A stretch of 64,000 bases of DNA from NCBI GenBank assembly GCA_023853785.1, contig JAJIRX010000510.1:1257565-1321564 (forward strand). Reading direction: 5' to 3'. The notes below the pieces were generated by a model, which saw nothing but the letters and a program-made list of their open reading frames with translations, did no database searches and was not told where the DNA came from. The DNA comes from Psilocybe azurescens (lineage: Eukaryota; Basidiomycota; Agaricomycetes; Agaricales; Agrocybaceae). Shown here piece by piece: positions 49,291 to 60,739 of the stretch. Position 1 is the stretch's first letter. Each line of letters begins with the position of its first letter. A program made the position numbers and the translations under genes.

Positions 49291-50756
49291 CAAGCTTAAT
49301 TTTTGCAATTCACTGGACAACCTGAGAAGAGTGATGGTAGAACAGTGGATGATGTCATCAGGGCATGTGATCCAGGTAGACTATGTTTAGGTGCATGTCC
49401 TTGTGTAGACACCACATCTTGGAGCAATCCACTACCTTCTCTTGAGCCAGTGACCTGCTCAGAAGCACCCCAGCCTATTCCAACGGTATGCAAAATACCT
49501 GGTATGTATACTGGTAGCCAAAAAGTAATCATGCTTAAGTAATCTGATGGCATTTTTGAGTGGGTTCATTGAAAATAAAAGGCCTTGTTCTCGTCAAGTA
49601 AGATAGTCAGGCAACTGAAATTTTGAAGAATGCATTGTATACTACAATAGAGTGCAAATATAAAAATTTGGCCAAAAAAATAATTAGAAAGTTGAAGAGA
49701 GCTGAATCTACCAATTTGTATGCTTTCAAGTGTCAATGGAAAGTTTAGGGCTATCTAATCTTCCCAACAGCTCAATAAATATATAAAAATTGAGAATATA
49801 ATTCATTAGATATCTAATAGTAACCATGTATAATCTTCAGCCAGAGGGTGCACTCCTAAACTAAAAATTCATGGTTCAAGTTCTGTCAAATGATCCAACA
49901 GTCAGTGTTTCCATGTCCTTGCCCACTGTCAGTGCCATATAGTCATCCTACAATCCCAAAATTTGGATTCAGTATTATATTCAGTTGTCTCAGGATTACA
50001 GAGTGTGTTAAACATGAGATATATGCAGGAAATCTTGGACAGGGATGTGTTTTAGTATGTGAAAAGTTCTTGCATAACAACCAATCATTTGTCAATGGGA
50101 TTGTGCACTTGATATTTTGTTGAAGCCCAGTTGTGCTGCCTAACATTTATACATGGTTACTATTAGATAGCTAATGAATCATATTCTCAATTTTTATATA
50201 TTTATGGAGCTGTTGGGAAGATTAGATAGCCCTAAACTTTCCATGGACCCTTGAAAGCATACAAATTGGTAGATTCAGCTCTCTTCAACTTTCTAATCAT
50301 TGTTTTTGACCAAAATTTTATATTTGCACTCTATTGTAGCATACAATGCATTCTTCAAAATTTCAGTTGCTTGACTATCTTACTTGATGAGAACAAGGCC
50401 TTTTATTTTTGATGAACCCACTCAAAAATGCCATCAGATTACTTAAGCATGATTACTTTTTGGCTACGAGTATTTAGTTGGCAGGTATATAATGACTGTC
50501 AGCTTGATGTCTTTGAAATTTCCATCTGCTTTTATTCAGGTCATTGGCTGCTATTCCTACTGCCACCCAGCCAAACAATGGTGCCACCTCCACCAGCAGT
50601 GGTCTTTATCACCACCTATCTAGAAGCTTATACTTAGGCTATCAATTGAGACCAATTTTGTTGTGGGTTTAAATTATAGACAAATTTCCTGTCTTTCAAC
50701 AAACTAATGTCTACTAATCTTCAGAATTTTATTTAGGACATCCTATATACTGTACT
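49291..50756 (+). pseudogene. Decayed copy of the 5' end of membrane paralog 2, interrupted by an element
   Basis: Segments 49291-49335, 49493-49510 and 50471-50756 align in order with the upstream flank, exon 1, intron 1 and start of exon 2 of the gene at 36584-37878 (reverse strand, about 38054-37700). Shared marks include CTGGACAAC, TACCTGGTATGTATA, GGCAGGTATATAATGACTG, the start region at 50589 (MVPPPPAVVF) and the intron ending CTTCAG. The reading frame stops soon after (AYT then stop), so it is not functional. It is broken by the 960-bp element at 49511-50470 and by an extra segment of about 160 bp at 49335-49493. Confidence 0.85.
49511..50470. mobile_element. 960-bp element with 323-bp inverted repeats and TA target duplication
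   Basis: Left arm 49511-49833 and right arm 50148-50470 are inverted copies of equal length, starting CTGGTAGCC / CTCGTAGCC on their outer sides. The 314-bp centre has no coding frame. The uninterrupted counterpart next to the gene at 37878 (around 37990 on the reverse strand) reads through GGTATGTATATTTAG, so the insertion duplicated TA (49509-49510 and 50471-50472). Long arms with a TA duplication fit a non-autonomous Tc1/mariner-superfamily member. Confidence 0.85.
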
Positions 50757-50865
50757 ATTACGACTGATTGTTCACGCCCTGTGATGCGTGACACTAAATG
50801 TTCATTTTACATAGTGTTCAAAGTCAGAGTGTGATGGTGATGGTGACAAAAAGTGTTCATAGGGC

Positions 50866-52750
50866 TTGGCACACATGCTCTCAAATTTCAAACAGTCAAC
50901 CACCTATACTGCTCAAAATTACTGCAGCAAACACATCATGACAGCTATTGATGTATCTGATAGCTTGGATAGCAACTCAGGCCTTAATTCTTTCTGCATA
51001 ACCGACTGGATTTCACAGGGGGGAAAAAATGGGGAGCTAATTTGTCCAAATGCATCAAACAGAAAGCAAAATTTGACTTCATCATCCCACCAGCCATGCA
51101 TGATACAATTCTCCCTAATTCTCAGCTTGCCTTGAAGCATCTTGCCGACATCTACATCCCAATTATTTCCAACAAAATTTACACCTCTACCAATTTAATG
51201 TCCTACTTCAGCATAGACAGTCCATTAGCAATCACATCTCAGACCCTGTTGCAATTAAAGCATTTACCTGTACCAGATACAACAACAGTTCGACAACTTG
51301 TTGAGCTTAGCAGACAGGCATGGCTAGATGGTGCTTGCTCAGTGAAATATGCACATTTGGCAGACACAACAGTTTTGTGCTTTCCATTATGGGTGATTTT
51401 GTATTGGAACAGCTTGCTCGACATTCAAAAGATCTGCACAAAATAGACTGCATGCAAAGATTGGGTAACACAGCAGCTACAACAAAAGAAGTCAGAAGAA
51501 TGATGGGTTTTAGCAGAGCAGGTGATGATTTATTTATCAGTTCTACCATGGAGTCAGAACAAACCCAAAGGTCTTGCAGATACTGGACCCCTTCACACAT
51601 TGTGGCACTTTCTCGGTCCAAACTGGTTGTCGTGTTCAAACCAAAGTGATCTCCTGGAAATACTTCACAATATTATTACCAGCAACAAGGAGTTGATACG
51701 AACCTTTCGCATTGAGGATACAAACATCACCAATAAACTCTGCAGCATATATTTGGCATGCAATACAATCAGCTATCAAGAAGCACCCTCACTTGCATGG
51801 CTTAGGACTCTTGCAGAAGATTTACTAAAGAACAATGGGTCTCTGTTAACTGTGGTCAATTTGACAGAGCTTACAGAGGATCCTCACTGGGTTCCTCTTG
51901 TAATTTCAGCCCATCCACACCCACATATCTTGTATGGAGACTCCTTGGGACAGCCCATTCCTGAAAATCTATGTCAGACATACACATGGTGGCTGAAGCA
52001 ACATTTCAATACAGTACCTGATTTACTTCCCGTTCAAAGCCTTCCAATTTCTTGCCAACATGATGGAAGCTCATGTGGAATTTTGGCCAATAACTCACTA
52101 CACCATTTTGTGGAATCAACTCAACCACTGATGAAGGACGGCTCAGCTGGAGACATCATACAAGAACAACTACACACCTTTAATATTGTGGCAGGACACA
52201 CTGTGCAAAGGGTTTGTGATTGATTTCTTGAAGCCTTGTTGTATCTGACACATCTACCTAGCTTTCGCGAACTTGCTACAACTGATGATGTAATCTTTGA
52301 ACCTCCTGGCGAGCAAAACAAGTCAACTAATACTGAAAGTTGGATGGATTTTATGTTTACATTTGCCAATGATTCATCTGCTACTTCTTGGAGTTCCTGG
52401 CCCACAGATCCAAGTCCCCAAGTCAACATGCAGTATGATGAGCCCAAGGCTGCTTCAGATATGTACATACTGTGTCAGTCAGCCACAAGATCAAAAAGGA
52501 GTGAATTCAAAGCTTACCAGCTACTGGACTGTGGAAACCACTGAAGCAAGGAAAAAATGAGCCAAACAGGATAGCTATGAGTTCCAACAAATTATCGACA
52601 AAGCTGACTCAATGAAAATGGAGGCAATGCACCATGTACAAGATCAGATGGAAAAAAAGAGGGTGGATGCTCGTGCAAGACAGCAAAGAAGGAGGGATGT
52701 GGTACGGCAGTTACAAATTAAAGAAGGATGGGTGTCTGGAAAAAATGTGT
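50866..52750 (+). pseudogene. Transposon-encoded Ulp1-type (C48) cysteine protease gene, frame-broken
   Basis: The best frame (51522-52223) carries a Ulp1-like catalytic core: His in HWVPLVI (codon 51895-51897), Asp in YGDSLG (51939-51941), the Gln-containing SCQHDGSSCG and nucleophile Cys (52074-52076). The N-terminal part is split over three frames (breaks near 51060, 51380 and 51590), and the C-terminal part (52236-52750) changes frame before a Lys/Arg-rich coiled segment (QMEKKRVDARARQQRRR). Such proteases accompany several Agaricomycete DNA transposons. The breaks may be real decay or sequencing indels, since the region is AT-rich with many short runs. The substrate is unknown. Confidence 0.68.
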
Positions 52751-52841
52751 AGGTTCTACAACATTCTATCTAAATATATAACACACCAAATCTCATGACA
52801 TAATTAGAAAGCTAGCAAGCTGGCTGAGTATGACATGACAG

Positions 52842-53985
52842 ATGATAATGGGATGGTTGCAGAACACTCCCGGCCCCAGCAGCAATACAAAAGAGGACAT
52901 ACAATTACACAACAAGAACTGTGGAAGAAAACATCTCCATGAAAAGACAGATGCAAAGTATACAAACTGGTTCTCACCTTTTCTCTGGTCACACATTGAA
53001 ACAGCAGCAAGTCATGCAAGAAACCCTGGTCACCACGGGAAATCACATGGCACACCAAGATGTTGAATCCAAAGCTATTTTCAAAGCTTACTGAGCAAGT
53101 CATTGGCTGATGGATCGACACTGATGCAAAGAAATCAGGTGTCTCAAAATGGTGAAACACAATCCTCTTACGAGTTGCAAAGGGAAATGCACCAGGTGGT
53201 GAAAATACAAGAAGCAGGGTCTTGGTACATTCATCTATCATTATTGGCCTGAAAGACATTTGCTAAAAAAAATGTGTTAGGCTGAGCATCCTAACATTTG
53301 TGAATCAATAAAGAAGCAGCTTACAGGTTTACATGAGGTTGGGGTAGCATTAACACTCCTCACAATACGAGCTATCATGATCACCATCATTAACAATTAT
53401 GCACCAACTCTTTTTCAACCCCTCGAAAGGATGGACTATTCTTCAAGTGCTTGGAGAGTTATGTGCACAAATATCTTCACAATGTGCTAGGCTGGAGTGA
53501 ATGATGGTCAACCAAAGCTGCACAGAAACTCCCTGATAACTGTGAAGATGTTCTTACTGAAGCCTTTCTTTGAGAAGCCTACATCATTCGTGATCATGCA
53601 ATTCCAGCTGAGCTACGGGTTAACACCAATTAAACACAATCAATCTATCAACAAGGAAAAAAACAACCTGGAATGAAAGTGGAGCAAAACAAATCAGTAC
53701 TGTTGGTCAAGAAGAAAAGCACACATACACACTTGTGCCATCAATATCAGCAAGTGGTGTTCTGCTACCTATGCAGGCAATATATGTGGGGAAAACCTAG
53801 ACCTTGTGTCCTAGTCTCAAAGCCCCTTTGTATGCCGAAGCAATGAGACTTGGCTTCCAAATGTTACCATCCAAGACAGCAACATATTGGTCAATGCAAA
53901 AGACCATGGAAGATCTGGTAAATTTTCTCATTGCACCATATTTCGACATCAGGAAAAAGGGATTTGCCCTGAGAATGTCTTAGAT
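52842..53985 (+). pseudogene. DDE-superfamily transposase relic, 3'-truncated
   Basis: Translated across frames, the segment shows, in the expected order, GKSHGTPRC, LTEQVIG with WIDTDAKKSG, APGGENTRS, LTLLTIRAIMI, ELRVNT, QQGKK, TVGQEEK, LVPSISASGVLLPMQAIY, LYAEAMRLGF, MLPSKTATYWS and EDLVNFLIAPYFD. This is the pattern of fungal DDE_1-type transposases. The first catalytic site, normally VNTDQT, reads VNTN followed by a stop, so the Asp is lost. Other stops and frame changes occur, and the sequence ends before the second catalytic Asp region. It is therefore dead and truncated. Confidence 0.72.
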
Positions 53986-54201
53986 AATTAGAACCTTTAT
54001 AAATCACATTCATCACTCTAGGCCGCTTTGGGATGTCTTTGTGGTCTTTGGAAATAGTCTGATTCCTCAAAGCTTTCAGCAGTCTTTGCAAGATTTCAAA
54101 TTTCTCTGAAGCTCTCTATGAGTCTTCTAAAAATTCTAAATTACCACAAAGCATTCTTGAAATTTCTGAGCATAGCATTATTAAATCTTAGATAAGTATA
54201 G

Positions 54202-54512
54202 GGAATGGCACAGGTAACCTGGGGGAATCTCGCGCTACACCCATACCCATACCCTTGGCGAGCCCTACCCGCAATCCAGCGGGTTTACCTGTCAAAACGA
54301 GCCCAGGAACAATCTGAACGGTTGAGAAATGAGGGAGATAGATCAGAAATAGTGCATTTCACTGCTTCCTTTCTATCTCACTCAATTCTCAACCGTTTGG
54401 GATGTTGTAGAGCTCATTTGAAATCTCACACGTACGAAAATCGTTACCCGTACCCATACCTGTGTGTACCGTTACCCATAACCTGCACGGGCTCAAAAAT
54501 GCGTGCCATTCC
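54202..54512. mobile_element. 311-bp MITE (GGAATGGCAC ends)
   Basis: Ends GGAATGGCAC (54202) and GTGCCATTCC (54512) are inverted. The 11-base word TTAGATAAGTA lies just left (54188-54198) and immediately right (54513-54523), so it is probably part of the target duplication. The interior holds TACCCATACCC-type short repeats and an inner palindrome around AACGGTTGAGAA. The ends resemble those of the two elements that follow. Confidence 0.68.
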
Positions 54513-54671
54513 TTAGATAAGTACATAGCTAATTTAATAAACTACATCTACAACATGATATTTAAAAGATAATGGAATAAGACAGGGGCACAGGGCCTGG
54601 TGATTTCAGGAAAACAGTAGCTGCATGGTAAAAAAAAGATATACAAAAGGCAAATTCAATTTGAACCTAGA

Positions 54672-54982
54672 CAATGGCACAGGTTCGGGTATTCTGTACG
54701 GGTTGATAGCCGGATATAGCGCAGATACAATTACAGATAAAAAATTTCTGTTTGTCCCCTTCAAAACGAGCCCAAAATGTAATTTTTGAAGCAAAACTGA
54801 GTAAGTTACAGCTAATTTTGTGCAATGTATTAAAATAGGCCATATCTCAGTCATTTCTGGCCCGATTTAGCTATTTTTGAACTCTTTTGATTGGTAAACA
54901 TGCACAGATCATGGGTATGGTATTACACGGGCTGGATATGGATAATAGGGCCAATACACACAAGAATACACATGCTGTTGCC
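54672..54982. mobile_element. MITE copy A (CAATGGCACAGG ends)
   Basis: About 311 bp, homologous over its length to the element at 55360-55676. Shared internal words include AATAGGCCATATCTCAGTCA and CCTTCAAAACGAG/CCTTCAAAACAAG. The left end is CAATGGCACAGGTTCGGGT and the right end reads ATGCTGTTGCC, an imperfect inverse. Confidence 0.72.
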
Positions 54983-55248
54983 CTTGAAAGCAAATAAATA
55001 ATATAAATCACATGACATTCTCCATTTGTGCTTTTGTTTACTTACGCCATTCCTGGTGAAGTGAACTCCTTTCAACATTCCACAACCCACCACATTCTCA
55101 TATCCTTGTTTAGAGCTTGGATAACTGAAAGATATGTACTACCACATTCTTCTCACCAAGCACTGTTGCTATAACTCACCCTGCCTTTAGTACAACTTAT
55201 ACAAAATGGGATGCGTTTTGGTTGTGACAGTATTTCCTAAAGAGGGAC

Positions 55249-55288
55249 GTGACCAAATCTATGAGACATGTCTCGTAGATTTGGTCAC
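55249..55288. repeat. 40-bp near-perfect palindrome
   Basis: Reads GTGACCAAATCTA, then GAGACATGTCTC in the centre, then TAGATTTGGTCAC. The two halves are exact inverses except for one mismatched pair. It lies between the two related MITE copies. Confidence 0.85.
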
Positions 55289-55359
55289 ATCACTTTTCAT
55301 ATCAGTTTTGGGAAATTTTCCCATACATCATGTGAAAGGTTGAACTTCTGTGATTTGTA

Positions 55360-55676
55360 GGCAATGGCACGGGTTTGGGTATTGTGTACGGGTTAATAGC
55401 CGGTTATTGTGCCGGATAAAATTACGAATAAAAATTATGCTACCTATCACCTTCAAAACAAGTCCAAAAGCGTAATTTTTAAGCCAAAACTGAGTGAATT
55501 ATGACCAATTGTATGCAATGCATTAAAATAGGCCATATCTCAGTCATTTCTCCACCAATTTGGCTGTTTTTAGACTCTTTTTGATGGGTAAAAATACGCA
55601 ATTCATGTGTATGGTATTGCAAAGATTTAATATGGCTAAAAGGGCCGATATATATGGGAATACCCATGCTGTTGCC
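55360..55676. mobile_element. MITE copy B (GGCAATGGCACGGG ends)
   Basis: About 317 bp, the second copy of the element at 54672-54982. The outer flanks are also inverted to each other (TTGAACTT before, AAGTTCAA after), which suggests insertion into an older palindrome. No coding frame. Confidence 0.72.
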
Positions 55677-58600
55677 TAGCAATTTGTGAAGTTCAACTTT
55701 GTTCTTGGTTCCCCACCACCACCACCGTTCCCTTACCCTCATAATTGTCAATGATGCCCAATGTCATTGATGCCATTTTCACTGCCCCACACTCACTGTG
55801 CTAATACTAAGTACCAGCATTCCCTTTATATAGTAAAGCTGACACCACCTGACAGTAACAAGAACTGGCAACGGTGCCCATGTAGCGTAATAATGGCAGT
55901 ACCTCAGTAAGTACTACCATTACCCTCTCCACCACCCTCTATTGCTAATCCATAACCAAGACCCCCAGTGTACCATGCCACATGCTTGTGCCACATGCAG
56001 TGGCAACTGAGTATGCGACTAGCTCACATCAAACACCATGCTGCCCATCTGCACAGATATGTTCAGTCCATCTCCCACCTTTTTCTTTTTGCTAACAACC
56101 ATACTTTCAACAGACCACAGAGGATGGCTCACAGTCCTGTCATCTTTGTCATCTGGTGTGTCTAATGCCCACTACCCTACACTCGCAATCACCACCACTG
56201 TTCTGTCTTTCATCATTATGAATAGAAATGCTAAATCCTGAAAGTGAGTATACCACAGCCCCTCTTCTGTCTCTTTACTAACTACAACATACATAACAGG
56301 TTGCAAAGGACTGTTTTTTGCCCCAGCACTGGCATTGGTGATGTATCATTTGCCATGTTCATTTGGCCATCCAGTGACTCACCACCCATTTCCCTGTGCT
56401 TACATTTGGTGGCACTCATCCCACCATCTTGCCTTTTGGAGTAATGAATGAGGGTGCTAAATTCTGACAGGTATATTTTGATTATCGTTTCCCCACTTTT
56501 TGCTCACTAAAACTCATGTAATAGACAACTATCTTGGGTCCTGATGTCTATGGACCACTTGCCCTCTCCCTTTCTCAACCTGCTGTACCCATCCAATGGC
56601 CCAATGCCAACATTAGCTATAGTATCTTAGATTACAATGATGGACTACCCCACATTCTATCTATCCTATTATACATTATTTTTATATATCCTCTTCCCTG
56701 TCTGTGATTGTATAATCAACTAGCATATCACTATAGTAGAGAGCTTGCTTTAATTATATATACATTTTACTATACTTGAATTCTGTAAGATGCCATTACC
56801 ATGCTGTGTCTCAAGTGAACCTGAAGAGAAATAAAAGACATCTCAGTGGATGTCAGAGATGCCTTAAGTAGCTTTAGATGTCTATGAGAGGTCTTTGGGA
56901 GGCCTGTGGATAATATTTGGGTTGCTTTGGAATGTTTTGGATAAACTGTTCCCACATCACTTTGCGTTGAAAGGTGCTTAGGGTGCTTTGTGTCTTTATC
57001 ATCTTTAAAGTCTCTAAGATACTCAAAGACACCTAGATTTCTTTGGGATAAAACCTCTTTTCCTGCTGTCAGCTTCATTCTACAAATAGACCCAATGTAT
57101 CTACGACTACGCCTGCTGCTGCAAAGAATCATACTACCTGGAGTGCAGTGAAGAAGGCTGTCCCTCCACAGGGTGCGTTCAATATCCCTATCTCTGTGTT
57201 ATCATTATATGGCTAATTTCTATGGTTTTTTAAGGCCATCTGCAGATGGTACTGCAACTGAAGACACTGTTATTCTTTGTAGTGGAAAGCTGGCAAAACT
57301 GTCTAAATTTTGGGTCTACAAAGAGGCTAATGAGGGATAGATGGCCCCAATTTCTTATATCTACCTTAGGCCCTCAGTTAATAGTACTAGTGAAGCATTA
57401 ATAGATATATAAAATCAATTCTCTAAACGACATTCTTTTAAAACATACCGAACTGAGACTCTAAAAGAGACAAAATTCCAATCTCTTTGAATCTACGCAA
57501 GCAACAGCCAAAATTCTCACTGACTGTAGTGATAAGAATAGATTTTTGCGGCACCAAAGTCCATGTGATGTCATCAGTGTCTAGAACATTCTGGAGTTGT
57601 TGACAGACCCATCAGGTTCATCAGAAATAATAATATGTATTGCACCCGTCCATCAATCTATTTATAAATTGGTCTGCATCTATTATTAAGGGAGATTAAG
57701 GGATATCCAAACGACCCTGCTGCAATCCACCCCGCACCAGCTACAAAATCCTGTGCAAAGGGCAGTAATAGAATAAGATTTATTAATAGACCACAGCGTC
57801 ATTTTTAGTGCTGCCAAAATGCTCAAATTATGGTCCCAAAACCATTTTTTGCCCTGCGGGGCAAAATTACAGTTTGTTTATGTGTGTTTTCTATCGCCTG
57901 CCCAACACCTGCTATCCCCCTCATACCACCTTAGGTTCCCACCCCCTGGTTATGACAGGTGACATGAACTGATCAAATCACGCCCCTAGTTTGTATCGCC
58001 TTCCCCTGTTTGCCTTACCCGCAGCCATTCCTCTGCCTAAGTCCTGACTTTAAATAAAATAAAATAAATCTTGAACCTACCATAGATTAGACTAGATAAT
58101 AGATTAGACTAGATAATAGATTAGACTGAGCTTCCTAGATATCAGACGTTTCGGACTTTGCCCACTGTCAGGTACCGCTGCCGGTCAATCAACTGCCACC
58201 CGTCAACGTTCAACTCTGATGATAGTCGGCATGCTGTTCCCCGCCCATTCCCCACCATCATTTTGCCGGCTTACCAACTGGTAAGTGCGCTGTTCCCTAA
58301 ACAGATGACTTCCTTTTTCAGTTCCGCTAGTCAGCTTCCGCCCCCTCCCTCTCTTTTCAGTTGTGCTCAGTTTTCTACCCCGCCTTTCATCCCATTTCAA
58401 TTACTATACACACATTAAATACATCTATTGCAGTTCCATTTCCAAACATAATAATCTACATAGCATTGTAATGATTAAATGATAGTAAAAGTAAATATAT
58501 TTTACCAACATTAGTTATTCTGACCTTCTACCACAGAGCACTGTGTGCACTGTGCTCAACGATGCCCTCTACGGAAGCTGGGGAATGTACTCCCACTGGT

Positions 58601-60739
58601 TGGTTTTTTAGGTACGGTGTTCTCACAGGTTGAGCCGCCAATCACGCCCACTGACACCTGTCATCTATCAGCACCACCTTAGTTCTGCGGGCACGTACCT
58701 TGTATCCCTGTGCCTGTTCTCCTTTCACCATCATCACCATGACCTTTCCTCTTCTTTTGTGTTGTCGTCGCTCTTCCCCTCGGCACGTACTTCAATGGGT
58801 AAGCACAAGGGCCTCTCCAGAGGTGTAACGGTCGTCTGTGGCACCAGCTTCGAGTGCACCGATCATCGCACCCTGCAACAAAATGCATCAAGCTCAACAG
58901 GAGTTTGAGACAACTGGCTCAAGAAAAGTCAATTGCCAGGTTCAACTAGCAAGTGAGTACTAATCTGTATGCTCTTCAGTAACACTTAACCATAGATTCT
59001 GATAGGTCTTAGCTTTCAAGAACGTGAAGACTTGTTAGCAAATCAGGAGAATGATATGGACTTAACCGATGAGGCGTTGTCATACACCAATTTTGATTGG
59101 ATATGAGATTTATCTATAAGCTTAGAGCATCTTTCTTGACTCCCATTGCATGCAGAAGCCAGGGTTATTATTTCGCATTTTTATCTGAAGCACATCCCTC
59201 AATATTCAACGTCAAAGCCCATTCACAGTCCACTTCAAGCTCCATTCCAACTTTCAATCTCCACTTCAACCATTTGATCAGTTACATTCCCTATCAATGA
59301 TTCAATCGTCTATCTATTTCGAACCTCAAGGCTATGCACAGATTATTCTTGGACATCATTCCTATCCATCCTAGTACGCACAGCACTGCACAGCATCATA
59401 TATCACCATCGTCATCAGCATTTGATCATCTACAACTATTTGGTCCTTAAGTGGATTCCACATATGCAGCAAATCTTTGTCTCACTCAGCAGTCTTGGTA
59501 ATGGATGACTGAGCTGTGCCATGAATAGACTGGTTCTATTCATTAGCATGGTACTTGTTCGCTATTTTGGCTCCTTTTCTATTGTCTGACACTTTCATAT
59601 GATTAATCCTTCCTTCCTTTTGTCATTCTTGCTTATTGTACTTACTCAGCTTCGCTTCTTTCTTACTCATCTCACTTCGCTTTTCATAATCCTGCTTATA
59701 CTTCTTACTCATCCTATGTTACTTACTTACTCATCCTTCTATTTTTCACTCCTAAACTCCGTCAGCTTTCAATCTATTGTATGTAGTTGACAGATGGGAC
59801 TACTGGGTGTCGTTCTACAGAATGATTGGTATAGTTTGGACGCTTGATCTCTTTTAAATATTTTTCTATGTTCTCTGGTATATAAACCATGTATTAGTAT
59901 CGCTTGGAATACAAGGAAGTTACAAGCCCCAACTTTCTTCACAGCAAAGATTTCAAGTTATCAAGTACTCAGTCCAGCACTCCAAGCACGCAATCAATCA
60001 ATCTCTATCAGTATTCAGCACAAAATTCAACAATCACTCCAGTTATTCAAGACGTTCATCAGAGGCTAGACCAGCCTATCCAACCACTCTCGCTCTCATC
60101 ACAGAGAATTTTGTCCAGTTCATTTCGATCCTACCATCCTCCAGACCCTTCATTCTTCCTCTACATCAAGATCTTCAACTCCCCATCGCTTCTATTGCTC
60201 CAGAATATTTTTATTCTGCAATCTTGGTCTTGTTGTCATCTTCATCCATCGCCCTAGTCATCCCTCATTCACTTCACCGCTCTGTTTGATTTTTGGTTCA
60301 AGAACATCGCACAATCCTTCATCATCTATCACTCCAGGCCGCTCAAGTCATTACTCTATCAGCAGGCTTTACTTCTAGCTTTGCAGACGCTGTAGACTCG
60401 ATTGAAGCACACTAGGATCAAGACTACATTCTCACTCCTGCCCCCATATCAATCCCTACGATTTATCTAGTCATTTGGCCTCTCCACAGTCATCACACCT
60501 CATTCACACTGTTCTACCCCAATCAAGTTGGGTTGCTTCCTCCCAGTAAATACTCAAGGGCATTTTATATCCCCTCATCCATTCTTCCTCCTTCATACGT
60601 CCCTGCCCTCCTCAGACCACATACATCTACACAACCTAGTGGCAAAGCCAGCCCTCACTTTAACTCAACAGGGAGAGTCGTCTTATCTAGTCTAGACCAT
60701 TCCTCTCTGGTTTGTGTTTTGGTTTTCGATTTATATATC
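55677..60739. other. Gene-free, transposon-derived and low-complexity sequence
   Basis: About 5 kb of AT-rich and CT-rich sequence without a supportable gene. It includes a pyrimidine-rich stretch at about 59600-59780 with repeated CTTACTCAT-like words and a small hairpin around TTTGCCCTGCGGGGCAAA near 57845. Part of it may be the 5' half or flank of the KDZ element to the right. Confidence 0.5.
58083..58127 (+). repeat. Short tandem repeat, 17-bp unit
   Basis: TAGATTAGACTAGATAA is repeated 2.7 times without change. Confidence 0.85.

Noticed and set aside
56770..57132. 120-codon minus-strand frame as a gene
   Set aside because: It lies in AT-rich repeat-like DNA, has a biased Lys/Ser composition and no conserved motif; similar wording occurs near 53990-54110, suggesting a repeat.
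58630..58908. His-rich 92-codon frame as a small gene
   Set aside because: The CATCATCACCATC run is a low-complexity stretch, and neither start context nor continuation supports a gene.
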